Of a DNA stretch of 64,000 bases, positions 8,431-18,240 are shown one piece after another. The position numbers were made by a program, and so were the translations under genes. The notes below the pieces were generated by a model, which ran no database searches, was not told the DNA's origin, and saw only the letters and a list, made by a program, of their open reading frames with translations. Source of the DNA: Variovorax guangxiensis (GTDB lineage Bacteria > Pseudomonadota > Gammaproteobacteria > Burkholderiales > Burkholderiaceae_C); contig NZ_RXFT01000010.1 in assembly GCF_003952165.1 (NCBI RefSeq), positions 62,001 through 126,000 of the forward strand. Reading direction: 5' to 3'. Numbering within the stretch: the first letter of the stretch is position 1; each line of letters begins with the position of its first letter.

Positions 8431-9865
8431 TTTGCCGCGACAGCGCCTTCTGCGGCGACGCGAGCGGAAGGTGCACGACGGCGTCCAGCCCGACGACCCG
8501 TCCGCTGCCGTCGGGGTCGGTGCGGTTGTCCAGGCTGATGCGCCCGCCCAGCGCCAGCACGATCTCGCGGCAGATCGCCAGCCCCAGCCCCGATCCGCTG
8601 GAGGTGCTGCCCGCCGCGAAGGGCGCGAAGAGGCGCTGGCGCAGCTCGGGCGAGATGCCGGGGCCGCCGTCTCGCACCACCAGCACCGCGTCGGCGCCTT
8701 CGGGGCGCACCGCCACCGACAGCGCGGCGCCCGGCGGGCTCTGCTTGATCGCGTTGTGCAGCAGGTTGCGCGTGAGCTCCTGCAGCATCCACTGGTGGGC
8801 GCGCACCGGCACGGGCTCGTCGATGGCGAGCTCGAAGTCGAGCGCCTTGTCGGCCACCAGCGGCGAGAGGTCGAGCGCGATGTTGCGCGCCACCTCGCCG
8901 AAGTCCAGCGTCACCGATTCCGGCTGCTGCCGCAGTTGTTCCACCTTGGCGAGCGACAGCATCTGGTTGGCCAGCATGGTCGCGCGGTCGACGGTGCCGC
9001 TGATCTCGTCCAGCGCCTGCCCGGGCGCCACATCGCCGCGCTGGGCGGACTGCACCTGCGCCTTGAGCACCGCCAGCGGCGTTCGCAGCTGGTGGGCGCT
9101 GTCGCGCACGAAGCGCTTCTGGTGGTCCAGCAGCCGCTGCAGCCGGCCCATGACCTGGGTGGTGGCATCGATCAGCGGGCGCAATTCGCGCGGCGCGTCG
9201 GGCGCGTCGATGGGCGAGAGGTCGTCGGCCTGGCGCCGCTCGATGGCTTCGCCCAGCTCGCGAACCGGCCGCGTGGCGCGCTGCACCACGAACACCGTGA
9301 CCAGCGCGATCACACCCATCAGCAGCAGCTGGCGCCACAGCGTGTCGATGAGCAGCTTGCGCACCAGCGTTTCGCGCAGCTCCAGCGTCTCGGCCACCTG
9401 CACCACGGCCATGCCGCGGCCGGTGGCGCTGGCCACCGGCTGCAGCAGCACCGCCACGCGCACCGGCTGGTTGCGGAACTGCGCGTCGTAGAAGTCGACC
9501 AGCGCCGAATACGCGCCCCGGTCCGGAATGCGGCCGTGCCAGAAGGGCAGCTCGGCAAAGCCCGAGATCATCTCGCCGTCGAGCGCCGAGACCCGGTAGA
9601 AGAGCCGGCTGCGGTTGTCGGCCTCGAAGGCCTCCAGCGCGGAGTACGGCACGATGGCGCGCAGCCGCGCCATGTCGTCGTAGCCCTCCACGTCGAGCTG
9701 CTCGCCGATGGTCTTGGCCGACGCCAGCAGCGTGCGGTCGTAGGCCGTGGTGGCGGCCGCCAGGCTCTGACGGTACAGGCTCACGCTGTTGATCACGATG
9801 AACACCGCCACCGGCGCGAGGATGCCGAGCAGCAGCCGCGCGCGAAGCGAGGAGATGCGGGTCAT
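8423..9865 (-). CDS. tctE: Sensor histidine kinase of the tricarboxylate two-component system
   Basis: This 480-residue kinase has an N-terminal membrane segment (about 10-28), a periplasmic sensor with the 2CSK_N-like pattern, a second membrane segment (about 178-195), a HAMP-like linker, a HisKA domain with phospho-acceptor H258 in RDSAHQLRTPLAVL, and an HATPase_c domain (NLLHNAIKQSP, VRDGGPGIS, GSGLGLAI). These are the features of TctE, which senses citrate-type acids. Its ATG overlaps the tctD stop as ATGA. The tctCBA transporter genes are divergent from the pair, which supports the assignment. Confidence 0.9.
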   Translation of the reverse strand: MTRISSLRARLLLGILAPVAVFIVINSVSLYRQSLAAATTAYDRTLLASAKTIGEQLDVEGYDDMARLRAIVPYSALEAFEADNRSRLFYRVSALDGEMISGFAELPFWHGRIPDRGAYSALVDFYDAQFRNQPVRVAVLLQPVASATGRGMAVVQVAETLELRETLVRKLLIDTLWRQLLLMGVIALVTVFVVQRATRPVRELGEAIERRQADDLSPIDAPDAPRELRPLIDATTQVMGRLQRLLDHQKRFVRDSAHQLRTPLAVLKAQVQSAQRGDVAPGQALDEISGTVDRATMLANQMLSLAKVEQLRQQPESVTLDFGEVARNIALDLSPLVADKALDFELAIDEPVPVRAHQWMLQELTRNLLHNAIKQSPPGAALSVAVRPEGADAVLVVRDGGPGISPELRQRLFAPFAAGSTSSGSGLGLAICREIVLALGGRISLDNRTDPDGSGRVVGLDAVVHLPLASPQKALSRQNA

Positions 9866-10545
9866 GCCTCGGGTCGCAGCAGGTAGCCCAGGCCGCGCAT
9901 CGTCATCAGCACGGCGCCGGTGCCCACCAGCTTCTTGCGCAGCCGGTACACCACCACCTCGATGGCCTCGTACTGCACGTCGGTCTCGCCCGGAAACACC
10001 AGCTCGAAGAGGCGCTCCTTGGTCACGGCGTGGCCGGGCTTCATCATCAGCGCCTTCAGCAGGGCCAGTTCGCGCGGGGTGAGCTCGAGCAGCTCGGCGC
10101 GGTTGTAGATGGCGCCGTTGTCGGGCTCGAAACGCAGCCCACCGATCTCCTGCGGGTTCAGCCCCGCGTCCTGTCCGGCAACGCCGTGGCTGCGCCGGCG
10201 CAGCGCGCGGATGCGGGCTTCCAACTCGTCGAGGTCGAAGGGCTTGGGCAGGTAGTCGTCGGCGCCGGCGTTCAGGCCGACGATGCGGTCGCCCACCGTG
10301 CCGCGCGCCGTCAGCAGCAGCACCGGCGTGCGCAGGCCCTCGGCGCGGGCCTGGGCCAGCACCTGCAGGCCGTCGAGGTTGGGCAGGCTCAGGTCGAGGG
10401 CGACCACGTCGGGCTCGATGGCGCGCCACTGCGTGACGGCCTCGGCGCCGTCGCCGCACACGCGCACGTCGATGCGGCGGCGTCCCAGGGTGCGCTGCAG
10501 GGTGATTTGCATCGTGGGGTCGTCTTCGACCAGCAGCAGCTTCAT
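9862..10545 (-). CDS. tctD: OmpR-type response regulator of the tricarboxylate system
   Basis: A 227-residue response regulator. The receiver domain shows the acidic pair E7-D8-D9, phospho-acceptor D51 (ALDLSLPNLDG), the T in LLLTARG and the conserved K in YLPKPFD. The C-terminal half is a winged-helix OmpR/PhoB DNA-binding domain (LTPRELALLKALM, then EVVVYRLRKKL). It is the first gene of the tctD-tctE transcript, divergent from tctC, and by family knowledge activates the tct transporter when tricarboxylates are present. Confidence 0.9.
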   Translation of the reverse strand: MKLLLVEDDPTMQITLQRTLGRRRIDVRVCGDGAEAVTQWRAIEPDVVALDLSLPNLDGLQVLAQARAEGLRTPVLLLTARGTVGDRIVGLNAGADDYLPKPFDLDELEARIRALRRRSHGVAGQDAGLNPQEIGGLRFEPDNGAIYNRAELLELTPRELALLKALMMKPGHAVTKERLFELVFPGETDVQYEAIEVVVYRLRKKLVGTGAVLMTMRGLGYLLRPEA

Positions 10546-10681
10546 ACGTTGGCGTCGGGAGGGCGTACTTTGGTGTTTTCCCCAGTCTGGCGGACAGCCA
10601 ACTGACAGCGGGGCGGCGCATGATAGCGCTCAGCTAAAAGTCAGCTTCCTTTCAAGTTCCTTCCAATCAGGAGACCCCAGC
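10546..10681. promoter_or_regulatory. Divergent tctD / tctC control region
   Basis: This 136-bp gap must carry the promoters of both the regulatory pair and the transporter operon, and by analogy the TctD binding site. Repeated TCAGC/CAGCT words are visible around 10629-10645 but I cannot define an exact operator. Confidence 0.45.
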
Positions 10682-11641
10682 ATGCGTCGCGACACCTTTC
10701 TGAAGTCACTGGCCGCCATGGCCGCCGTCGGAGCCCTGCCACTGTCGGCTCGCGCGGCCGCCAACGTCAAGATGATGATCCCGGCCAACCCGGGCGGCGG
10801 CTGGGACACCACCGGCCGTGCCCTGGGCAAGGCGCTGACCGACGCCAAGGTGGCCGACACCGTCACCTACGACAACAAGGGCGGCGCCGCCGGCGCGCTG
10901 GGCCTGGCCCAGTTCGTCAACGGCTCCAAGGGCGACGCCAACGCGCTGATGGTCATGGGCTCGGTCATGCTGGGCGGCATCATCACCGGCAAGCCGCCGG
11001 TCAACCTGTCGCAGGCCACGCCCATCGCGCGCCTGACCACCGAATACAACGTGTTCGTGCTGCCGGCCAACTCGCCGTTCAAGACCATGAAGGACGTGGT
11101 CGAGCAGCTCAAGAAGGACCCGGGCAGCGTCAAGTGGGGCGGCGGTTCGCGCGGCTCCACCGAGCACATCGCCGCGGCCATGATCGCGCAGAAGGTCGGC
11201 GCCGACCCATCCAAGATCAACTACGTCGCCTTCCGCGGGGGCGGTGAGGCCACCGCCGCCATCCTGGGCGGCAACGTCACCGTCGGCGGCAGCGGCTACA
11301 GCGAGTTCGCCGAATACATCGCCGCCGGCAAGATGAAGCCCATCGCCGTCACCTCGGCCCAGCGCCTGCCGGGCGTGAACGTGCCCACGCTGAAGGAGCA
11401 GGGCATCGACGTGGAAATCGGCAACTGGCGCGGCGTCTACGGCGCCCCCGGCATCTCGGCCGAGCAGCGCAAGGCACTGACCGACATGGTGCTGGCCGCC
11501 ATGAAGAGCTCCTCGTGGGCCGAATCGCTCAAGAAGAACGACTGGACCCCGGCCGTGCTCTCGGGCGATGCCTTCGCCAAGTTCGTCGACGACGACTTCG
11601 CGAGCCTGCGGGCCATCATGACGAAGTCCGGCATGGTCTGA
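10682..11641 (+). CDS. tctC: Tripartite tricarboxylate transporter, periplasmic binding protein
   Basis: A 319-residue Bug/TctC-family solute-binding protein. The N-terminus MRRDTFLKSLA followed by an alanine-rich hydrophobic stretch is a Tat-like export signal. The mature part shows the family pattern PANPGGGWDTTGR near the ligand pocket and YDNKGGAAG. It captures tricarboxylates such as citrate in the periplasm for TctAB. The start has AGGAGA in front. It heads the tctC-tctB-tctA operon, divergent from tctDE. Confidence 0.93.
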   Translation: MRRDTFLKSLAAMAAVGALPLSARAAANVKMMIPANPGGGWDTTGRALGKALTDAKVADTVTYDNKGGAAGALGLAQFVNGSKGDANALMVMGSVMLGGIITGKPPVNLSQATPIARLTTEYNVFVLPANSPFKTMKDVVEQLKKDPGSVKWGGGSRGSTEHIAAAMIAQKVGADPSKINYVAFRGGGEATAAILGGNVTVGGSGYSEFAEYIAAGKMKPIAVTSAQRLPGVNVPTLKEQGIDVEIGNWRGVYGAPGISAEQRKALTDMVLAAMKSSSWAESLKKNDWTPAVLSGDAFAKFVDDDFASLRAIMTKSGMV

Positions 11642-11747
11642 CCCCGCGGCGCTTGCACTGCTACTGGCCCGCCCCACGGCGCGCTGTCCTCGCAAGAGAC
11701 GACAGCGTGCCGTTTTCAAATCCAGCTCCACATTCCCGGGAGAAAAA

Positions 11748-12284
11748 ATGACAACTCCAGACTCCTCGGCCCCGCCGCAACCCGCGGCCACGTGGCCGCA
11801 AACCCTGGTCGGCGCCGGCGTGCTGCTGACCGGCGTGGCGCTGGCCTTCGGCGCCATCGGCATTTCTTCCGACGCCGGCTACGGCGGCGTCGGCCCCAAT
11901 TTCCTGCCCTGGCTGGTGTCCGTGGTGCTCACGCTGTGCGGCGCCTGGATCCTCTGGGAGGCGCGCACCGGCGGCTTCCGCGAGCTCGATGCACCCTCGG
12001 GCGCCGAGCATGCCTACTGGCCCGGCTTCATCTGGGTGTCGGCGGGGCTGCTGCTCAATGCGGCGCTCATCACCACGCTGGGCTTCATCCTGAGCTGCAC
12101 GCTGTGCTACCTGCTGGCCGTGCAGGGGCTGCGCCGCGCGAGCGGGCAGGCCGGTGTCAATTCGCCGCGGACCTGGCTCATCGACCTGGTCACCGGCGCC
12201 GTGATCTCCGCTCCCGTGTTCTGGATGTTCACGCAATTCCTGGCCATCAACCTGCCTGGCCTCACCAACACCGGGTGGATTTGA
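11748..12284 (+). CDS. tctB: Tripartite tricarboxylate transporter, small membrane subunit
   Basis: A 178-residue protein with four predicted membrane segments (about 20-40, 50-68, 88-112 and 148-165), the size and topology of TctB. It forms the membrane complex with TctA. GGGAG precedes the ATG and the stop codon is one base before the tctA start, so the two are translationally linked. Sequence conservation in this subunit is low, so the call rests mostly on context. Confidence 0.9.
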   Translation: MTTPDSSAPPQPAATWPQTLVGAGVLLTGVALAFGAIGISSDAGYGGVGPNFLPWLVSVVLTLCGAWILWEARTGGFRELDAPSGAEHAYWPGFIWVSAGLLLNAALITTLGFILSCTLCYLLAVQGLRRASGQAGVNSPRTWLIDLVTGAVISAPVFWMFTQFLAINLPGLTNTGWI

Positions 12285-12285
12285 C

Positions 12286-13809
12286 ATGGAAATCTTCAAC
12301 GCCCTCATGGCCGGCTTCGCAGCCGCCATCACCCCCGTCAATCTCCTCTGGTGCCTGGTCGGCTGCGCCCTGGGTACGGCCGTCGGCGTGCTGCCCGGCA
12401 TCGGCCCGGCCGTGGCGGTGGCCATGCTGCTGCCGATCACCGGCAAGGTCGACATCACGGCCTCGATGATCTTCTTCTCGGGCATCTACTACGGCGCCAT
12501 GTACGGCGGCTCGACCACCTCCATCCTGCTGAACACACCCGGCGAAACCGCAAGCATGGTGACGGCGATGGAGGGCAACAAGATGGCCAAGAGCGGCCGG
12601 GCAGGCGCGGCGCTCGCCACGGCGGCCATCGGCTCCTTCGTGGCCGGCACCATCGCCACCGTCGTCGTCACGCTGTTCGCGCCCTTCGTGGCCGACTTCG
12701 CCGTCAAGCTCGGCCCGCCGGAATACTTCCTGCTGATGCTGCTGGCCTTCACCACCGTGAGCGCGGTGCTCGGCAAGAGCACGCTGCGCGGCATGACGGC
12801 GCTGTTCGTCGGCCTCGCGGCAGGCTGCATCGGCCTCGACCAGATCTCGGGCCAGGGCCGCTACACCGGCGGCATCCCCGAGTTGCTCGACGGCATCGAG
12901 ATCGTGCTGGTGGCCGTGGGCCTGTTCGCCGTGGCCGAGGTGCTGTACGCCGTGCTGTACGAAGGCCGCGTGGTCGAGGGCCAGAACAAGCTCAGCCGCG
13001 TGCACATGACCAAGCGCGACTGGAAGCGCTCCATTCCTGCCTGGCTGCGCGGCACCGCCATCGGCACGCCCTTCGGCTGCATTCCGGCCGGCGGCACGGA
13101 GATCCCGACCTTCCTGAGCTACGCCACCGAGAAGAAGCTGGCCAAGGACGCGGAAGCCAAGGCCGAATTCGGCACCTCCGGCGCCATCGAAGGCGTGGCC
13201 GGCCCCGAGGCCGCCAACAACGCCACGGTGACGGCCGCGCTGATCCCGCTGCTCACGCTGGGCATTCCCACCTCGAACACCACCGCCATCCTGCTGGGCG
13301 CGTTCCAGAACTACGGCATCCAGCCGGGGCCGCAGCTCTTCACCACCTCGGCCGCGCTGGTGTGGGCGCTGATCGCGTCGCTCTACATCGGCAACGTGAT
13401 GCTGCTGGTGCTGAACCTGCCGATGGTGGGCCTGTGGGTCAAGCTGCTGAAGATTCCGAAGCCCCAGCTCTACGCCGGCATCCTGATCTTCGCGACGGTG
13501 GGTGCCTACGGCATGCGCCAGAGCGCTTTCGACCTGTTCCTGCTGTACGCCATCGGCATCCTGGGCGTGGTGATGCGCCGCTTCGACTTCCCGACCGCTC
13601 CGGTGGTTGTCGGCATGATCCTCGGCCCGCTGGCCGAAGCGCAGCTGCGCAACGCCATGTCGATCGGCGAGGGCAGCGCGGCGGTGTTCTTCCAGCGCCC
13701 GATGTCGATCGTGCTGATCGTCATCGTGGTGGCCGTGCTCATCCTCCCGCGCCTGGCAAAGCGCATGAGCGAACGCAAGCTGGCGAAGCTGGCGCAGATG
13801 GACGCCTGA
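12286..13809 (+). CDS. tctA: Tripartite tricarboxylate transporter, large permease subunit
   Basis: A 507-residue integral membrane protein with about twelve hydrophobic segments. Near the N-terminus is the conserved GCALGTAVGVLPGIGPA segment and a second copy-like PFGCIPAGG later, both typical of TctA. It is the transport channel of the secondary, ion-driven tricarboxylate uptake system. The operon ends here at a strong terminator. Confidence 0.95.
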   Translation: MEIFNALMAGFAAAITPVNLLWCLVGCALGTAVGVLPGIGPAVAVAMLLPITGKVDITASMIFFSGIYYGAMYGGSTTSILLNTPGETASMVTAMEGNKMAKSGRAGAALATAAIGSFVAGTIATVVVTLFAPFVADFAVKLGPPEYFLLMLLAFTTVSAVLGKSTLRGMTALFVGLAAGCIGLDQISGQGRYTGGIPELLDGIEIVLVAVGLFAVAEVLYAVLYEGRVVEGQNKLSRVHMTKRDWKRSIPAWLRGTAIGTPFGCIPAGGTEIPTFLSYATEKKLAKDAEAKAEFGTSGAIEGVAGPEAANNATVTAALIPLLTLGIPTSNTTAILLGAFQNYGIQPGPQLFTTSAALVWALIASLYIGNVMLLVLNLPMVGLWVKLLKIPKPQLYAGILIFATVGAYGMRQSAFDLFLLYAIGILGVVMRRFDFPTAPVVVGMILGPLAEAQLRNAMSIGEGSAAVFFQRPMSIVLIVIVVAVLILPRLAKRMSERKLAKLAQMDA

Positions 13810-13841
13810 TCCTTCCCGGGCCCCGTCCGGGGTCGGGCCAA

Positions 13842-13873
13842 AAAAAAGCTGCGGCATTTGCCGCAGCTTTTTT
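13842..13873. terminator. Bidirectional rho-independent terminator after tctA
   Basis: A 15-bp stem (13842-13856 with 13859-13873) with an A-run on the left arm, GCTGCGGCA core, 2-nt loop and T-run on the right. It lies between convergent tctA and the RND permease gene. Confidence 0.93.
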
Positions 13874-13894
13874 GTTTGTGCCGGAAGGTTTTGC

Positions 13895-16800
13895 TTACCG
13901 CCCAGGCGCGGGCGTTTCGACCAGATCGTCGTCGATGTGCGGGTCCGCCGGCTGACCGCGCAACTTGCGCACGGTGCGCTTGATCCAGTGCTCGATGTCG
14001 TCGATGTAGGTGAAGACTGCCGGCACCACCAGCAGGCTCAGCACGGTGGAGGTGATGAGGCCGCCGATCACCGCCATCGCCATCGGCGAGCGGAAGCTGG
14101 AGTCGGCCGCGCCGAAGCCGACCGCGATGGGCAGCATGCCCGCGCCCATGGCCAGCGTCGTCATGATGATGGGGCGGGCGCGCTTGTGGCAGGCGTCGCG
14201 CAGGGCGTCCCAGCGGTTCATGCCGTGGTCGCGGCGCGCCACGATGGCGTATTCCACCAGAAGAATGGAGTTCTTCGTCGCGATGCCCATCAGCATGATC
14301 AGGCCGATCAGCGAGGGCATCGACAGCGCCTTCTGCCCGATCAGCAGGCCCACGAAGGCGCCGCCCAGCGCGAGCGGCAGCGCGCACAGGATGGTCACCG
14401 GGTGCAGGAAGTCCTTGAACAGCAGCACCAGCACGATGTAGATGCACAGCACGCCGGTGAGCATGGCCAGGCCGAAGCTCGCGAAGAGTTCGGTCATGAC
14501 TTCGGCGTCGCCCACTTCGGCGATGCGCACTCCCGGCGGCAGTTTCTGGATCGAGGGCAGCTTCTGCACCGCGTCCTTCGCGTCGCCCAGGCCGACGCCG
14601 GAGAGCTCGATCTCGAAGTTCACGTTGCGCGAGCGGTCGTAGCGGTCGATGACGGCCGGGCCACCTTCCATGCTCAGCGAGGCCACCTGGTTCAGCATGA
14701 CCGGCCCACGCGTGCCCGGCACCGACAGGCGCCCGAGCAGGTCGATGTCCTTGCGGGCCGAGTCTTCCAGCTTCACCACGATGGGCACCTGCCGCTGCGC
14801 GAGGTTGAGCTTGGCCAGCGACTGGTCGTAGTCGCCCAGCGTGGCCACGCGCAGCGTCTCGGCGATGGCGGCGCTGGTCACGCCCAGGTCGGCGGCGCGC
14901 GCGAAGTCGGGTCGTACGGCGATCTCGGGGCGGATCAGGCTCGCGGTGGAGGTGATGTTGCCCAGGCCGGGGATGGTGCGCAGGTCCTTCTCGACCGCGC
15001 TGGCCGCGCTCGACAGCGCCACCGGGTCCTCGCCCGTGAGCGCCAGGATGTACTTCTCGCCCGAGCCGCCCAGGCCCACAGTGCTGCGCACGCCGGGCAG
15101 GGTTTCGAGCGCCGCTCGGATCTCGTTCTCGATCACCTGCTTGCGCGGCCGGTCGCCGCGCGGGTCGAGCTTGATGGTGAGCGTGGCCTTGCGCGTCTCG
15201 GGCGTGCCGAAGTTCGCGAACGGGTCGCCGCCCGCGCTGCCGCCGGCCACCGTGGTGTAGACGCTCTTCACGTGCCGGATCTTCATCACGCGGTTGCGCG
15301 TTTCTTCCGCCGCGGCCGTTGTCTGCGCCAGCGTGGAGCCAGGCGGCAGCGACAGGTAGATCTGCGTCTGCGAGTTGTCGTCGGGCGGAATGAAGCCCGT
15401 CTTGAGCAGCGGGATCATCGCCAGCGAGCCGAAGAAGAAGAGGGTGGCGAGCACCATCGTCTTGAAGCGGTTGTGCGTGCTCCACTCCACCGCGCGCATG
15501 TACCAGCGCAGCCAGCCCGGCTCCTTCTCGGCGCCGATCACCGGCTTGAGCATGTAGGCCGCCATCATCGGCGTGAGCACCCGCGCGACCACCAGCGAGG
15601 CGAACACCGCCAGCGATGCCGTCCAGCCGAACTGCTTGAAGAACTTGCCGGCCACGCCGCTCATGAAGGCGGTGGGCAGGAACACCGCGATCAGCGTGAA
15701 GGTGGTGGCGATCACCGCCAGCCCGATCTCGTCGGCCGCCTCCATCGCCGCCTGGTAGGGCGTCTTGCCCATGCGCAGGTGGCGCACGATGTTCTCGACC
15801 TCCACGATGGCGTCGTCCACCAATATGCCGACCACCAGCGACAGCGCCAGCAGCGAGATCACGTTCACCGAGAAGCCCAGCAGGTGCATGCCGATGAAGG
15901 CCGGAATCACCGACATCGGCAGCGCGATGGCCGAGACGAAGGTGGCGCGCCAGTCGCGCAGGAAGAGCCACACCACCACCACCGCGAGGATGGCGCCCTC
16001 GTACAGCAGGTGCAGCGAGCCGTTGTATTCCTCTTCCACCGGATCGACGAAGTTGAAGGCTTCGGTCAGCTCGATGTCGGGGCGCGCGGCGCGCATGTCG
16101 GCCAGCGCCTTCATCACCGCGTGGCCCACCTCGACTTCGCTGGCGCCGCGGCTGCGGGCCACTTCGAAGCCGACCACCGGCTTGCCGTTGAGCAGGGCCG
16201 CTGCGCGCGGCTCGGCGATGGTGTCGCTCACGCGCGCCACCTGGTCCAGGCGGATGCGGCGGCCGTCGCTCAGCACGATCTGCATGTCGGCGAGCTGGTC
16301 GGCCGACTTCACCGTGGCCATGGTGCGCACCGGCTGCTCGCTGCCGCCCAGGTCGAAGCGGCCGCCCGCGCTCTCGGTCTGCACCTGGCGCAGCTGGCGA
16401 GAGATGTCGGCCGCCGAGGCGCCCAGCGCCTGCAGCCTGGACGGGTCGAGATCGATGTGCACCTGGCGCGTGACGCCACCCACGCGGTTCACCGCGCCCA
16501 CGCCGGGCAGCGCGAGCAGCTTCTTGGTGACGTCGTTGTCGACGTACCAGCTCAGCGCCTCGGCGTCCATGGCCGAAGAGGCGATGGTGAAGGCCAGCAC
16601 CGGCTGCGCCGCGAAGTCGAGCTTGGTGACCACAGGGTCGCGCACGTCGGCCGGCAGGTCGGCGCGCACGCGCTGCACCGCGGAGCGCACGTCGTCCACG
16701 GCCTCCTGCACCGGCTTCTCGAGACGGAACTCGACGATCAGCGTGGCGGCGCCGTCCTGCACCTTGGTCGTGATGTGCTTGAGGCCCTGCACCGTGGCGA

Positions 16801-17011
16801 TGGAGTTCTCGAGCTTGCGCGCGACGTCGGTCTCCAGCTGCGAAGGCGCGGCGCCGGGCAGCGAGGCCGAGACCGTCACGGTCGGCAGGTCGATGTCCGG
16901 AAAGTTCTGCACCTTCATCGCGTTGAACGACAGCAGCCCACCGAAGGTGAGCAGCACGAACAGCATCACCGCCGGAATCGGGTTGCGTATGGACCAGGCG
17001 GAAACGTTCAT
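13895..17011 (-). CDS. RND efflux pump inner-membrane permease
   Basis: A 1038-residue permease of the hydrophobe/amphiphile efflux (HAE-1, AcrB-like) family. It begins with a first membrane helix after ten residues (SIRNPIPAVMLF), has two large periplasmic loops, and twelve membrane segments. TM4 carries the proton-relay acids in LVVGILVDDAIVEVENI. The C-terminal half contains GLIMLMGIATKNSILLVEYA. It is the energised pump of the operon tetR-OMF-adaptor-permease. The start at 17011 has AAGGA about eight bases ahead. Substrates are unknown; multidrug or aromatic compounds are typical. Confidence 0.93.
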   Translation of the reverse strand: MNVSAWSIRNPIPAVMLFVLLTFGGLLSFNAMKVQNFPDIDLPTVTVSASLPGAAPSQLETDVARKLENSIATVQGLKHITTKVQDGAATLIVEFRLEKPVQEAVDDVRSAVQRVRADLPADVRDPVVTKLDFAAQPVLAFTIASSAMDAEALSWYVDNDVTKKLLALPGVGAVNRVGGVTRQVHIDLDPSRLQALGASAADISRQLRQVQTESAGGRFDLGGSEQPVRTMATVKSADQLADMQIVLSDGRRIRLDQVARVSDTIAEPRAAALLNGKPVVGFEVARSRGASEVEVGHAVMKALADMRAARPDIELTEAFNFVDPVEEEYNGSLHLLYEGAILAVVVVWLFLRDWRATFVSAIALPMSVIPAFIGMHLLGFSVNVISLLALSLVVGILVDDAIVEVENIVRHLRMGKTPYQAAMEAADEIGLAVIATTFTLIAVFLPTAFMSGVAGKFFKQFGWTASLAVFASLVVARVLTPMMAAYMLKPVIGAEKEPGWLRWYMRAVEWSTHNRFKTMVLATLFFFGSLAMIPLLKTGFIPPDDNSQTQIYLSLPPGSTLAQTTAAAEETRNRVMKIRHVKSVYTTVAGGSAGGDPFANFGTPETRKATLTIKLDPRGDRPRKQVIENEIRAALETLPGVRSTVGLGGSGEKYILALTGEDPVALSSAASAVEKDLRTIPGLGNITSTASLIRPEIAVRPDFARAADLGVTSAAIAETLRVATLGDYDQSLAKLNLAQRQVPIVVKLEDSARKDIDLLGRLSVPGTRGPVMLNQVASLSMEGGPAVIDRYDRSRNVNFEIELSGVGLGDAKDAVQKLPSIQKLPPGVRIAEVGDAEVMTELFASFGLAMLTGVLCIYIVLVLLFKDFLHPVTILCALPLALGGAFVGLLIGQKALSMPSLIGLIMLMGIATKNSILLVEYAIVARRDHGMNRWDALRDACHKRARPIIMTTLAMGAGMLPIAVGFGAADSSFRSPMAMAVIGGLITSTVLSLLVVPAVFTYIDDIEHWIKRTVRKLRGQPADPHIDDDLVETPAPGR

Positions 17012-17031
17012 GGGCGTGTCCTTTGCATTGC

Positions 17032-18240
17032 TTACTTCGCCGCAGCGTCGGATGCCGCCGGCCTGGCGGGCTGGGCCGCGGCGGATGAAGGAGGCGAGGG
17101 CGCATCGACCACGCGCACCAGGTCGCCGTCGTTGAGGAAGCCCGCGCCCTGCACCACCACCTGGGCGCCCTCGGGCAGCGCGCTGGTGATCTCGATGCGG
17201 TCGTTCAGCCGCCGGCCGATCTGCACCTTCATCTGCGCCACCTTGTTGTCGGGCTTCAGGATGAACACGTTGTTGAAGCCGTCGCGCGGCACCACGGCGG
17301 CCTGCGGCACCGTCGGTGCCGTGCTGCGGCCGAGTTCGAAGTCGCCGCGCGCGAACATGCCGGCCTTGACGCCGGTGTTCTGCTGCACGTTGGGCAGGTC
17401 GACATACACCAGCGCCGCGCGCGTCTGCGGATCGACCGTGGGCGCGATGCTGCGCACCTTGCCGCGCACCTGCGCGCCGCTGGCGCTGACCACGAAGGCG
17501 GTGGTGCCGACCGAGACGCGGCTGAGCTCGGCCGAGGTCACCTCGGCGCGCCATTCGAGGCGGCCCTGGCGGATCAGCCGGAACAGCTCGGTGCCTGCCG
17601 CGACCACGCTGCCCACGGTGGCCGTGCGCGCCGAGATCACGCCGTCGTCGGGCGCCAGCACCTGCGTGTTGCGCCCGCGTACCTGCTGCGCGGCCAGCAC
17701 GGCCTCGGCCGCCTCCACGCGCGCCCTGGCGGTCTGCTCGGTGGTCTGGTACTGGTTGATCTGCTGCTGGCTCAGCGCGCCCGTGGCCTGCAGCGTGCGC
17801 GCGCGCGCGGCGTTGCCGGCGGCGGCGGCTGCGGTGGCGCGGGCCTCGGCCAGCGAGGCGCGCGCCTGCGCGATGTCGGCCTGCACCGTCTCGGGCGAGA
17901 ACACCGCGAGCACCTGGCCCTTCTTCACCGTATCGCCCACGTTCACGCGCACCTCGGCCAGCTTCAGGCCGTTGGACTCGGAGCCGACCACGGCCTCCTG
18001 CCACGCGGCCACGTTGCCGTTGGCCGCGAGCGTGAGCATCAGCTCGGTGGCTTCGGGCCTGGCCACGGTGACGGTCAGCGCGGGCCTGGGCGACGCGGCG
18101 CCGTCCTTGCCCTTGGCAGCCGCGGCGTGATCGCCGGCCTTGTCCGAGGGCTTTCCGCCCATCATGAAGAAGATCGCCGCGATGGCGACGACCAGCGCGA
18201 TCAGCGCAATGGCGAGAGTGGAACGCTTCATTGTTTTCAT
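17032..18240 (-). CDS. RND efflux pump periplasmic adaptor
   Basis: A 402-residue membrane-fusion protein. Residues 8-27 form the membrane anchor; a biotinyl-lipoyl-like half (VNVGDTVKKGQVLAVFSPE) precedes a long alpha-helical hairpin rich in alanine and glutamine, then the second lipoyl half and a beta-barrel with the RxGMFARGDF-type motif. It bridges permease and outer-membrane channel. Its start codon overlaps the stop of the upstream channel gene (ATGA). Confidence 0.92.
   Translation of the reverse strand: MKTMKRSTLAIALIALVVAIAAIFFMMGGKPSDKAGDHAAAAKGKDGAASPRPALTVTVARPEATELMLTLAANGNVAAWQEAVVGSESNGLKLAEVRVNVGDTVKKGQVLAVFSPETVQADIAQARASLAEARATAAAAAGNAARARTLQATGALSQQQINQYQTTEQTARARVEAAEAVLAAQQVRGRNTQVLAPDDGVISARTATVGSVVAAGTELFRLIRQGRLEWRAEVTSAELSRVSVGTTAFVVSASGAQVRGKVRSIAPTVDPQTRAALVYVDLPNVQQNTGVKAGMFARGDFELGRSTAPTVPQAAVVPRDGFNNVFILKPDNKVAQMKVQIGRRLNDRIEITSALPEGAQVVVQGAGFLNDGDLVRVVDAPSPPSSAAAQPARPAASDAAAK

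Noticed and set aside
13937..18130. A 1397-codon open frame on the plus strand antisense to the RND permease and adaptor genes
   Set aside because: It is an artefact of high G+C coding sequence in the opposite strand; the product is full of arginine, histidine and alanine with no domain, while the minus-strand genes have clear motifs.
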